Shown here piece by piece: positions 26,638-35,547 of a stretch of DNA of 64,000 nt (its first letter is position 1; the number at the start of each line of letters is the position of its first letter). The notes under the pieces were generated by a model that worked only from the letters and a program-made list of their open reading frames with translations, was not told the origin of the DNA and did not search any database. Origin of the DNA: Candidatus Omnitrophota bacterium (GTDB lineage Bacteria; Hinthialibacterota; Hinthialibacteria; OLB16); NCBI GenBank assembly GCA_020632575.1, contig JACKFH010000001.1, forward strand, positions 124,001 to 188,000, read 5' to 3'. Position numbers and translations under genes: made by a program.

Positions 26638-27976
26638 TCACTTCACCCCACACTTTTGGAATTTTAAAATCCTCCGGCATGGCCCCCATGCCGTTCTTTT
26701 CAATAACTGCTTCACCGCGATATTTGAAGAGGGATTTGGTCAATTCGGCAGATTTATCAGGATTCTTGTCTGAAAGATCCGTCTCTTCCTTTGGGTCGAC
26801 TGTGATGTGGAAGAGTTCGGATTGTTCGATTTCGCCATCCGGATCGAAATGAACAACCAGTTTCCATTCACCCTTCCTAATGGCGCCTCTCTTCGAGTTG
26901 ATATTGTGAAGGATTTCGCGCTCGGCGGAAGGCCCCTTCTCGAAGAATTCGCCCGATTGGTCGATTCCATCCAATGGAAGACAACCCTCGAGACTTCCTC
27001 CCGCAATGTTTGCCAGGGTCGGAAGTAGATCGGTTATGTGAAAAAGATTGTTGTTCTGCTCTCCTTCCTCAATTGTTTCAGGCCACACCACGAGAGTCGG
27101 AACACGAATCCCCCCTTCATAGAGCGTTCCCTTACGGCCCCGAAGTCCCCCCATACTCGAACCGGACCCCGGAACGCCTCCGTTGTCGCTCGTGAACAAA
27201 AGGAGAGTGTTCTCCCAGAGTCCGTTCTCTTTGAGGGCTCTCTCGATGCGCCCGATTTGGTGATCGAGGCACTCAACCATTGCGAAATATTTGCGATGGT
27301 TCTCGTTTTCGATAGGGGAGTATTTTTCGATCCACGCTTCGGGAGCTTGGAGAGGGGTGTGCGGTGCGTTGAAGGGTACGTACAGAAAGAGAGGTTTACT
27401 TGCGTCATGGGTTTCGATGATACCGACCGCTTCATCGCCAAGGAGTTCCGTGGTGTATCCCGCTCCGGTGTCCGTGGCTTCGTCACGGTGCCAGTCGAGG
27501 CCGCCGTTACGCTCGTGGGTGAAGTAATCGATCATTCCCAGGTAGTGACCATAGTGATGGTCGAATCCACGGCGCGTCGGCAGATACTCCGGTTCGAACT
27601 GCCCGAGATGCCACTTCCCGACAATGTGCGTTTGATAACCCACTACTTTCAAGATTTCCGGGAGTAGGCGCTCGTTGAGGGGAAGACCATAGTCGGCCCA
27701 GGGACGAACCACCCCAATTTGGAGACCGTACCGCATGGGATAACGGCCGGTCATCACGGCGCGTGTCGGAGAACAGACCGGGTAGACATAAAACTGAGTC
27801 AGTTCGGCGCCTTGTTTGGCTAGCGAATCCAAGGCCGGCGTTTTGATCTGACTCCCATGAAATCCAACATCCCCCCATCCCAGGTCATCTGCCAGGAGAA
27901 TGACAATATTCGGTTGCCCTTCCGATGCGTGCAACGGTGCTGCGATGAAAAAGATGAGGGCGGCAAGGATGCGCAT
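26627..27976 (-). CDS. Secreted sulfatase (formylglycine-dependent, S1-type)
   Basis: 449 residues with a signal peptide (MRILAALIFFIAAPLHA). The core shows NIVILLADDLGWGDVGFHG with the paired calcium-ligand Asp, VCSPTRAVMTGRYP with C68 as formylglycine precursor, HIVGKWHLGQF, FLYVPFNAPHTP and LLFTSDNGGVPGSG. GRKGTLYEGGIRVP and the C-terminal KGEWKLV are also typical of arylsulfatase A-type enzymes. It overlaps the PQQ-propeller gene by 11 bases and starts 6 bases after the Memo-like gene, so the three are probably cotranscribed. Substrate unknown. Confidence 0.9.
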   Translation of the reverse strand: MRILAALIFFIAAPLHASEGQPNIVILLADDLGWGDVGFHGSQIKTPALDSLAKQGAELTQFYVYPVCSPTRAVMTGRYPMRYGLQIGVVRPWADYGLPLNERLLPEILKVVGYQTHIVGKWHLGQFEPEYLPTRRGFDHHYGHYLGMIDYFTHERNGGLDWHRDEATDTGAGYTTELLGDEAVGIIETHDASKPLFLYVPFNAPHTPLQAPEAWIEKYSPIENENHRKYFAMVECLDHQIGRIERALKENGLWENTLLLFTSDNGGVPGSGSSMGGLRGRKGTLYEGGIRVPTLVVWPETIEEGEQNNNLFHITDLLPTLANIAGGSLEGCLPLDGIDQSGEFFEKGPSAEREILHNINSKRGAIRKGEWKLVVHFDPDGEIEQSELFHITVDPKEETDLSDKNPDKSAELTKSLFKYRGEAVIEKNGMGAMPEDFKIPKVWGEVNGS

Positions 27977-27982
27977 AAGGGT

Positions 27983-29195
27983 TTATCCTGAAATCGCGGC
28001 AAACGTCACCGCGGAACCGGTCGGGCTGTCATCCCACACTTCATAGGAGAGACACTCATTATCCACCGGGTCCATGACCTCCATCAGCGTTGAGAGCGTT
28101 GAGAATCCGCAAACATTGAATTTTCCATCGCTCTCCGCCTCGGCCCCCCAAAAGGATTCCACATCCCATGCGTGGAACGCATCGATCAGGCGTTTATCAT
28201 GACTCCGAGTCTCCTCGAGCATCAGGGTCGCTGGAACCGAGTGGGAGAATCGGAGGCCGACATGGGAGAAATCGACTCCGCCACCACCAGCGTCTTTCGA
28301 TCGGGGGCCTGAATGATTTCACGGAGGGATTCGAGGAAGGATTGAACCTCCTCCACCTGTCCGAGCCGCTGGTGGGATTGCAGCCAGGCGTGGACCGACC
28401 CGATAGGATCGGAACCAACTCAAAGTTTCCAGGACCAAGCAGGTGTTGGAGAAAAATCAACTGAAACTCCAAAGCGTGTTCCGATTTGTGGGGGAAATCA
28501 TGAGACCCAACCACCCCATGGTCTGTCGACAATAAGGCTTCAATGGCCGCGCGATCGGTCGGGGTCTCGCCCAACGGCGTGCTGAAATTTTTGGCCGTTG
28601 GGGAATAGACCCCCTCGAGGATCGAGTGCCCCGTCCCCATCAGGACCACTCGATCGTACTCGCATCCGCGAATCCGTTTGTACGCGCTCGCGTAAGTGTG
28701 AGTGTTCACCCGGAAGTCGATGTGCGGAGCGACCAGGATTTTCGGCGCCGCCATGGATTGAGACGCTTCTTCGTTAGGGCCTAAGATTTCCTCGAGCCAG
28801 GAGGCCAGTAGGTCTCGGTCCTCCACATAAGCCGTTCCAGCGTGAGAGGGAGGGCGAGAGAGGGACGCCTTGTAGGTTCCGAGGACCTCCTCTCGCTTAC
28901 GGAGGTAGTCCCCATCCTCGATCAGGCCCAACGAGGCGATTTGCTGGAGCTGTTCGGAAACGAATCCTGTGGGGACTTCGCCTCTCACCACCTCGCCGAA
29001 GTAGCGTTCGATGTCCTCGGCGGTCCGCTCTCCATCGAGGAGAGAGAGAATCAGACCCCCAACCTCGGTGACCGCGAGCGGTTCCGCGATGATTCCCAGC
29101 GGATCCTCGATCAGAAGGATGCGCTGGCCATCCTGCTCGATCGGGTTCACTGTTAGATCGGTGCGGACTTTCGGTTTGAGTGGAGATTCCTCCAT
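27983..29195 (-). CDS. Memo-like (AmmeMemoRadiSam protein B type) with PqqD-like N-domain, frameshifted
   Basis: AAGGAGGG precedes the ATG at 29195. Residues about 1-105 form a winged-helix PqqD-like domain (ILLIEDPLGIIAEPLAVTEV). The Memo domain follows: APHIDFRVNTHTYASAYKRI, MGTGHSILEGVYSPT, FSTPLGETPTDRAAIEALL and SEHALEFQLIFLQHLLG. The unbroken frame ends at 28197, but after residue about 270 the homology moves to another frame (VHAWLQSHQRLGQVEEVQSF, 28290-28395) and then to a third (DFSHVGLRFSHSV...CGFSTLSTLMEVMDP), ending at TAA 27983. Two indels restore a full protein. Memo proteins have an extradiol-dioxygenase-like fold of unclear activity. No AMMECR1 or radical SAM partner is next to it. 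Confidence 0.75.
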
Positions 29196-29314
29196 CCCAC
29201 CCTCCTTCCCGGTTGCGTTCGGCCAACCCTTTGGCTTATGGTTGCCGATTCCCTGAGGCTAGTTTACCTAATTTCTCCTGGGAACCAACATCGGAAAGGT
29301 TTTGGAGGAAGGTT

Positions 29315-29786
29315 ATGTCGGGTCAAGGAATCCCCAAAGTCGCCATCATGATGGGCAGCCCGAACGATCGTGAGCAGCTCGAGGGTGGAATTCACCTTCT
29401 GGAGGAGTTGGAGTCGAGCATGAGGTCAATGTTCTCTCGGCTCACCGCAATCCCAATCAGGTGGCCGAATATGTCGACAAAGCGAGGATCGCGGCATCCA
29501 GGTCTTCATCTGTGCCGCTGGGCTAGCGGCCCACCTCGCCGGAGCGGTCGCTGCTCGGAGCACCTTGCCGGTGATCGGCATTCCGATTCAGGGAGGCGCG
29601 CTCAATGGTCTCGACGCCCTCCTCGCGACCGTTCAAATGCCGCGCGGCACGCCTGTCGCCACCATGGCGATCGGCAAACATGGCGCGGTCAACGCCGCCC
29701 TTCTCGCTTTGCAGATTCTTGGCTTGCAGGATGCCGATGTGAAAGCCAAGTTAAAAGCGAAGAAGGAAGAATCTGCTAGCAAGTAA
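29315..29786 (+). CDS. purE: N5-carboxyaminoimidazole ribonucleotide mutase PurE, two frameshifts
   Basis: The start at 29315 has GGAGGAAGG upstream. Reading across three frames gives a full PurE: KVAIMMGSPNDREQLEGG, then VEHEVNVLSAHRNPNQVAEY (frame 2), then GIQVFICAAGLAAHLAGAVA, IGIPIQGGALNGLDALLATV and MPRGTPVATMAIGKHGAVNA (frame 3). The characteristic SAHR and AAGLAAHLAG motifs are intact. One base is missing near 29411 (a G run) and another near 29490. PurE is needed for purine synthesis and the sequence is otherwise undecayed, so consensus errors are more likely than a dead gene. PurK is not adjacent. Confidence 0.82.
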
Positions 29787-29797
29787 GAAGAATTGCC

Positions 29798-29878
29798 CGG
29801 TCATTCCCGCGGAGGCGGGAATCTACTTTCGGATCCGGAATCTCGCATCCTGGATTCCCGCCTTCGCGGGAATGACCG
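29798..29878. repeat. 81-base palindromic element (GTCATTCCCGC type)
   Basis: CGGTCATTCCCGCGGAGGCG...AATC (29798-29823) and its complement (29853-29878) form 26-base arms with one mismatch around a 29-base centre. The core GTCATTCCCGC-GGCGGGAAT is a dispersed repeat type known from many bacteria. It lies between purE and tatD. Confidence 0.8.
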
Positions 29879-29951
29879 AGTGGGGTGGGGTAATAACGGA
29901 ATGGGGCAGGAAATGACAGACCTGGGATGGGCGGAATGAGAAATATTTCCA

Positions 29952-30749
29952 ATGATCGACTCGCATTGCCATTTGAATGACGAACGCTTCGATGAGGACC
30001 TCGATGAGGTCCTCGTTCGATCTTTCCAGGCGGGTGTCCGCCACGCCATCGTGATTGGTTACGATCTCCCGAGCAGCCGCCGGGCGGTTGATCTCGCCAA
30101 CCGAGAGGTCGGATCAGACCAACATCCCCTCTCGGCAGTTGTGGGCGTGTCGACTCACCTCGCGGCTGATTGGTCGGATCGGGCGGAGGAGGAAATAGTG
30201 GAGATGCTCGATCGGGAGGGAGTCGTGGGGCTTGGCGAAACAGGACTCGACGATCACTACCCCGAACCCCCACGCTCTGACCAGGAGCGAAGCCTGATCG
30301 CCCAACTTGAAATCGCCATGGATAAGAAAGTTCCGGTGGTCTTTCACCTTCGTGACGCCGCCGAGGACTTTTTCAAGATCCTGGATCGGGTAGGTTTTGC
30401 AGGTCCCGGAGTCCTTCACTGTTTCACCGGCGACGAGAAAGCGATGCGGATGGGGATTGAACGCAACCTGTTCATTTCGTATTCGGGGATTGTCACTTTC
30501 AAGAAATCGACCGACCTCCAAGCGGTGGCGGCCAAAACTCCACTGGAATCGATTTTGGTCGAGACCGACTCCCCTTATCTTGCCCCCGTGCCTAACCGTG
30601 GGAAACGCTGCGAACCGGCGAATGTGATCGATACAGCCAAGGTGGTCGCCGAATTGATTGGAACCGATTACGAAACCCTTGAGGAGCAGGTCGAAACCAA
30701 TCTCCTCAAACTGTTTCCGAGGATTGGGGCCTATTCGAACTCCGACTGA
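29952..30749 (+). CDS. tatD: TatD family metal-dependent hydrolase (DNase)
   Basis: 265 residues, the usual TatD length. Metal-site motifs are in order: MIDSHCHLND (H5, H7) at the start, VVGLGETGLDDHY (Glu), VVFHLRDAAEDF (His), GVLHCFTGDEKA (His) and ESILVETDSPYLAPVP (Asp), ending with KRCEPANV. TatD enzymes are cytoplasmic TIM-barrel 3'-5' exodeoxyribonucleases/AP nucleases acting in DNA quality control. It is followed by the flippase-like gene after 15 bases. No ribosome site of good quality is visible, since the gene begins right after the palindromic element and an AT-rich spacer. Confidence 0.92.
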   Translation: MIDSHCHLNDERFDEDLDEVLVRSFQAGVRHAIVIGYDLPSSRRAVDLANREVGSDQHPLSAVVGVSTHLAADWSDRAEEEIVEMLDREGVVGLGETGLDDHYPEPPRSDQERSLIAQLEIAMDKKVPVVFHLRDAAEDFFKILDRVGFAGPGVLHCFTGDEKAMRMGIERNLFISYSGIVTFKKSTDLQAVAAKTPLESILVETDSPYLAPVPNRGKRCEPANVIDTAKVVAELIGTDYETLEEQVETNLLKLFPRIGAYSNSD

Positions 30750-30764
30750 GACCCGAACCCAGCC

Positions 30765-31748
30765 ATGGCCATTCCAAAATCTTTTCGCAAAAAACTTCTC
30801 ATCTCGGTTGGTCTCGGTGGGATCGCTTTCTTTGTCCTCGCACTCTTGCCGGACCGTCAGGAAATCCTGGAAGCCGGGAAAACTTTCGCTTGGAGATGGA
30901 TGCCGATCGCCCTGGGTTGCGCCCTTCTCAATTATGCGATCCGCTGCGTCCGATGGGTTTGGTACCTTCGCATCCTGGAGATCCCGGTCAGACTCAAAGA
31001 GAGCATCCCCATCTTCCTCATCGGTCTCATGCTGTCCGCCACTCCCGGGAAAGCGGGTGAATTGTTCAAATCCTATCTCCTCAAGATTGCCTGCGGGGCC
31101 CGCATGTCCCGAACCGCCCCGGTGGTGGTGGTCGAACGCCTGACCGATATGACCGGGATGCTGATCCTGGCCTCGACCGGGTTGCTGGTGATCGATGTCC
31201 GCCGAGAACTCGTGTACCTCCTGTGGGCGGTCATTGGAGTGGGTCTGGTCGTCCTGTCCAGCAAGCGCCTCGTTCATTTCTTCCTGGAGCACACGCACGG
31301 CCTCCTCTCCGAGCGGATGATCGAACGCCTCGAACACGCTTACGACAGCCTCTCGACATTGATCACCTTGCCGCGGTTGCTCACCGCAACTCTCATGTCG
31401 GCGGTCGCGTGGTTTTCGGAATGTGTCAGCCTAATGGTCATCCTTCATGGATTCGGAACCGTCTGCACTTGGATCGAGGCGACATTCATCTACAGTGTCT
31501 CCACCCTCGCGGGGGCCGCGCTCTTTTTCATGCCGGGCGGAATCGGTGGGACCGAGGCGGCGATGGTCTCGATGCTTCGCGAGATTGCCGGCGCTACCGA
31601 GGCGGTCGCGAGTTTGGCGACTGTCCTGACACGCGCGGTCACCCTTTGGTTCGCGGTGATTATCGGTCTGGTGGCTCTTTTCTTCTGCCCCTTCGAGATC
31701 GCGGAGGATGTCGAATCTGAAATCGAACATGCCAAAGACGAACTCTGA
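30765..31748 (+). CDS. LPG-synthase-type flippase (UPF0104/AglD-like membrane protein)
   Basis: 327 residues, 7-8 transmembrane helices. Family motifs are visible: the ALNYAIRCVRW-like segment (LLNYAIRCVRWVWYLRILEI), LSATPGKAGELFKSYLL, the VVVERLTDM motif and FMPGGIGGTEAAMV near the C-terminus. This is the lysylphosphatidylglycerol synthetase transmembrane domain without the synthase part. Stand-alone members are thought to translocate lipid-linked sugars or help glycosyltransfer. The gene overlaps the next one, a GT39-like enzyme, by about 40 bases, which supports a joint role in envelope glycan assembly (inference). Confidence 0.85.
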   Translation: MAIPKSFRKKLLISVGLGGIAFFVLALLPDRQEILEAGKTFAWRWMPIALGCALLNYAIRCVRWVWYLRILEIPVRLKESIPIFLIGLMLSATPGKAGELFKSYLLKIACGARMSRTAPVVVVERLTDMTGMLILASTGLLVIDVRRELVYLLWAVIGVGLVVLSSKRLVHFFLEHTHGLLSERMIERLEHAYDSLSTLITLPRLLTATLMSAVAWFSECVSLMVILHGFGTVCTWIEATFIYSVSTLAGAALFFMPGGIGGTEAAMVSMLREIAGATEAVASLATVLTRAVTLWFAVIIGLVALFFCPFEIAEDVESEIEHAKDEL

Positions 31749-33803
31749 ATCAAACTGGAGGAGGACCCTGATCTTCCTCTCGCTCACTCTCCCCATCCTG
31801 GCGCTCTATCTGATTTTGAAAGCGAACCTGGAAGATCGCGGGTGGGTCGGATCGTTCCCCTGGCTGAATTGGCGGTTCCTTTCCCACATCTCTCGCTATC
31901 GCCTTCAATTCCCCGAGGGCTTTTTCATCTGGGCCTTTTGGACTCTCCTCGGGCTGCTGCCCTCATGGATTTTGGGTTGGGGGATTCTCGGTCGAGCAGG
32001 TTACCCCCGCCTCGTCCGTTTCTGGGGGCGTTCCCGGTCGGGATTGGAATCGTTGGCGTTCTCCTCGAATGGCTGGCGATGGCGGGCGCGCTGAATCGAG
32101 TTTCCGTCCTTCTCGTTTCAATGATCGCGGTCGGATTGGGGATTTTCCTTTCATCGAAATCTCACCTCCAAGCCGAGCCGCTGGTCAAGGAGGAAACCGC
32201 TCCTCGATTGGTCGTTTACTCAGTTTGGACCTTGTTCGGAATCCTGACCTGGTTCAATTTCCAGCACGCGGTTTTCTATCCGCCGAATTACTGGGACGCC
32301 CTGATCTACTATCTCTATTATTCCAAACTGATCTTTCTCAACAGCGGCATCCCATTCCCGGTGGACCCCAACGGATTTCCGGAATTGGTCCAATGCCAGG
32401 TGGGTCTCGGCCTCGGCGCCAATTACGCTCACCTCTTTCTTCTTTGGCAGGCCAGCGTCTGCAATCTGGCGGGAGAGTGGAGCACCTTTCCTGGGCAGTG
32501 GATCCCTCCGATCGCCGGGTTGGGGACAGCGCTTCTGGTTTATGGGACCATCCTGTCAAGGACTCGGAACCACCGTGTCGCCCTCTTATCGCTCCTCGTG
32601 GTCCAATCGGCGCCCTACTGGATTTGGTACCAACAATGGGTCAGCGATTACCCGCTTGCGGTCTGGTTCACTGTGGTCGCGATTGCATTGATGGGAGTGC
32701 GACATGAATCACCTGCCTCGGCGCTTCTTCCCATGATCTTGGTGGCCACAGCCGGAAGTCATCTCAATTATCTCATGGCGAGCCTATGGATCTTCCCGAT
32801 CTTTCTCTGGCTGTCTCTGTCCAAGCCGGTGATTTTTTCGGGTAAAACAATCGGGCTACTGATCGGCGGAATAGTTCTGTCCTCGACCTGGTTCATTCGC
32901 AATTGGATGGTGACCGGGAATCCGGTCTATGCTTTCTTCCCTGAAATCTTCGGCGGCATCAACATCGATAGGGATGTTCTGAAATCCTGTCAGATCGAAT
33001 GGGCGCTCAATGGAGATGGATTGCGGCAGGTCGGATCGACTGTGTTCAAACGGATCAAAAATACGCCGCTCTACTTTCTCGAGGACGCGAACACCTCCAT
33101 GAAGTTGGCGGCCCTTCCTCTCGGGTGGTTGATCCCCGGGCTCCTCTTCTACTTCGGACGGGGAAAGCAATGCCTCTATCGAGTGTCGATCCTGGCTTAT
33201 TTGTCGCTGCTCTTCTTTTACGAGTACTTCATCTCGCCCCTCTACCTCTATCACATCCTGCCGGTGGTCCCGATGATGGTTCTGATCGCGGCGGACTGGA
33301 TGGTGGAGGTCGATCGCTACAAGGTTTCACGTTGGATCCTCGGAATTGTCACCTTGGCCGGACTATTCTCTTTTGGAATTCCCACCGCCCTTATGGGCTC
33401 CAAAGTCACCAGTCCCTCTCTCTGGCAGACACTCCAACCTGGAATGAACCGCGAGGTTTTCCTCGATAGAGCCCTGGAGGGCAGTTACGCCACATTCGAA
33501 TACCTGAACGAACATCTGGAGGAGGACTCGGTCCTTAACGCATGAGAATCGTCACCTCTATCTTCGAGATGACATCAAGTTCCTTCACCTTGATGATTAC
33601 CGCCTCATCGACTGGTACGGCAAACCTCCCGAGGAGGTTCTCGCTCGCCTAAGGGAACTCGGAGTGGACTACTACCTCAAAATCCGCAATGAAAGAAACC
33701 ACCCCATTCTCGAGGAGCTGGGGTCGATAATCTCCTGCAGGATCACTTCGATCTGATCTACGAGAGGGGGGAGAACTTGTTGTATCGGCTGAAGAGTGAG
33801 TGA
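31708..33803 (+). CDS. GT39/ArnT-like polytopic glycosyltransferase, three frameshifts
   Basis: Three frames join to about 695 residues. Frame 1 (31708-32020) gives two helices (TLIFLSLTLPILALYLIL, WAFWTLLGLLPSWILGWGIL). Frame 2 (32020-33540) gives the body with about ten helices and PPNYWDALIYYLYYSKLIFL. After the apparent stop at 33543 homology-like sequence continues as HENRHLYLRDDIKFLHLDDY and KPPEEVLARLRELGVDYYL, then shifts again to DNLLQDHFDLIYERGENLLY and TGA at 33801. This C-terminal soluble domain is usual in GT39-like membrane enzymes, which use polyprenyl-phosphate sugars. The first shift falls at TTTCTGGGGG near 32015. ATG at 31729 is an alternative start. Confidence 0.75.
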
Positions 33804-33829
33804 CACATCATCAGGTTTGATCGACCCGA

Positions 33830-33880
33830 GTCCGTTTCAACGGACGCCTCATTGCGTAGCGACGGAATTGATTCCGTCGC
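33830..33880. terminator. Two hairpins between convergent genes
   Basis: GTCCGTT/AACGGAC (33830-33845) and GCGACGGAAT/ATTCCGTCGC (33859-33880, 10-bp perfect stem, 2-base spacer) lie between the convergent ends of the glycosyltransferase (33803) and the subtilase (34036). The remaining 155 bases to 34036 hold no gene. A bidirectional terminator or dispersed palindrome is likely. Confidence 0.55.
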
Positions 33881-34035
33881 GAATACGCCCCCCATCCGCC
33901 CGATGACCTCACCTCGGGAACCTTTACCCCGGAGCCAGGTGAAGAATAAAGTTCATGTGATATTTGAGATTGAATGAGCCCGATCGCTTCGATGGGCCTC
34001 GTTTGGTCTGCCTGCCAATGCATTCCTGGGGATGT

Positions 34036-34797
34036 TCACCGGTTCGCCCGCAACGCCCGGAGCAGCGTTTTCACCTCGAACGGCGTCAGTTCCGGCATCA
34101 CCGACAGCAACCGAGCCACGACAGCGGTGATGTGCGGCGTCGCGAAAGAAGTCCCAGTCCAAAGTTTGTACTGGCCGCCGCTGGAGGGGGCTCGGACATA
34201 AACCCCATGCCCCTCGGTTTCGATCGACGTGTTGAGGATGTAATTGAAAGCGAGCGGATCGGATTCGAAGGATTGGTTGTCGACTGCGATCAGGGAGGCG
34301 AATTGGGAGGGGAAACTGACTTGGTGACGGTTGTGCGCGGCGGCGACCACACAGATTCCCGAATAGTAGGCGCGGTCAACCAGTTCGAGGAGAGGCGCTT
34401 GGTAGCGGTGCTGGAGTGTCCCGAGGCTCAGATTCAAAACCTTGAATCCTTGTTCGATAGCCCAGTGAAGGCCATACACGAATTGCTCGCCCGTCCCCTG
34501 AGCGTTCCCTCCGATCACCCGGATGCTGAATATCTCCGCCTCGGGAGCGTGCTGGTGGATGATCCCAGCGCAGGCGGTGCCATGACCCACAGGGTCGAGT
34601 CCCTCCACCTCCTCGCACTTCATCCCCGTGGGAGTCTGTTTCACCTCCCAACAACCCTTGACCGAATTCTCTAGCGCCGGGTGAGAGATCTCGACTCCGG
34701 TGTCGAGGAGTGCGACCTGAACGCCTTTGCCGGTCCCCTCGGCGAGCGTCTTCTCGACAAGTTCTAATTGGAGCACCGAATCGATCGAGAGTGCCAT
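34036..34797 (-). CDS. Leaderless subtilisin-like serine protease (S8)
   Basis: 253 residues. The catalytic triad is complete: D32 in VALLDTGVEISHP, H72 in GHGTACAG and S217 in GTSFATPH; N156 in VVAAAHN is the oxyanion Asn. The protein is essentially one catalytic domain with no signal peptide, no propeptide and no transmembrane segment, so it should act in the cytoplasm. Secreted subtilases normally have a prodomain; small leaderless ones occur in peptide-maturation clusters (for example cyanobactin-type). It follows the GAF gene by 9 bases and the ABC exporter beyond it, which makes cleavage of a peptide or protein before export plausible (inference). No substrate gene is evident. Confidence 0.88.
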   Translation of the reverse strand: MALSIDSVLQLELVEKTLAEGTGKGVQVALLDTGVEISHPALENSVKGCWEVKQTPTGMKCEEVEGLDPVGHGTACAGIIHQHAPEAEIFSIRVIGGNAQGTGEQFVYGLHWAIEQGFKVLNLSLGTLQHRYQAPLLELVDRAYYSGICVVAAAHNRHQVSFPSQFASLIAVDNQSFESDPLAFNYILNTSIETEGHGVYVRAPSSGGQYKLWTGTSFATPHITAVVARLLSVMPELTPFEVKTLLRALRANR

Positions 34798-34806
34798 ACG
34801 GTTTCC

Positions 34807-35547
34807 TCAAAACTCGAGATCGCTCGTCTTGGGACGGTCGAGCTGTTTCAATCCCACTTCGACCAATTCGTTGACCCAATCCAGATCGCCGGGGGAAAGG
34901 CCCTCCAGTTTCTGGATCAGTTCCATAAAGAGATGCGAAGTCTCGGTCGTCCCGACAAGGGGAAACCCCCGCTCGGAGGTGGTGGCCGATTGGACCACCA
35001 CTTGATCCAGTTCGGAAAGAGTCATCTGATGGAGAAACTCCAGCCGCTCGTAATACCGGAGAATGACCGCCGCGAGCGTGGCGAAGTTTTGACCGCTCTG
35101 GATTTCGGCTGGAGAGAACGATCCGGTGGGGCCGCCCTTGGGGCGGTTCATGAAGGTCTGAACGCCGAGGATGCGCGACTGATGGAAAAGCGGGATCGCG
35201 ATGTATTCCTGTGTCTCCGTCCCGGTCAGTTCATCGACCCCCTTATAATAATCCTCCGGTTTGTCGACAGCGATCAATTGGCCTGTCTGGAAGACATACC
35301 CAACCAAGCTGTCGACAATCGGCACGGTCGGAGATTCATTTTCCAACGTCTTGTTGACCGAGACGAAGAAACGAAGAAGCTCCGGGTTTTCATCCGGGAT
35401 CAGGATCGAGGACTCCAGACTTCCAACCTCTCGGCTCGCGTCGACAGTGAGATCGCGGAGCTGCTTCTTGACTGCCAGAAGAGAATTTTTGAGGGAACTC
35501 TCAAAGACTTTTGAAAGCGTTTCCCAGGTTGAGGGTCCGTCAGCCAT
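34807..35547 (-). CDS. GAF-domain protein
   Basis: 246 residues. The ATG at 35547 is chosen because the AGGG of the overlapping exporter gene lies about 9 bases upstream; an ATG two codons earlier abuts it. Residues about 15-175 form a GAF domain: SSILIPDENPELLRFFVSVN, SLVGYVFQTGQLIAVD, EYIAIPLFHQSRILGVQTF and FSPAEIQSGQNFATLAAVIL. The C-terminal 70 residues are helical and unlike a kinase or cyclase. GAF domains bind cyclic nucleotides or other small molecules. The gene overlaps the exporter and precedes the protease, so it may gate one of them in response to the cyclase product (inference). Confidence 0.83.
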   Translation of the reverse strand: MADGPSTWETLSKVFESSLKNSLLAVKKQLRDLTVDASREVGSLESSILIPDENPELLRFFVSVNKTLENESPTVPIVDSLVGYVFQTGQLIAVDKPEDYYKGVDELTGTETQEYIAIPLFHQSRILGVQTFMNRPKGGPTGSFSPAEIQSGQNFATLAAVILRYYERLEFLHQMTLSELDQVVVQSATTSERGFPLVGTTETSHLFMELIQKLEGLSPGDLDWVNELVEVGLKQLDRPKTSDLEF

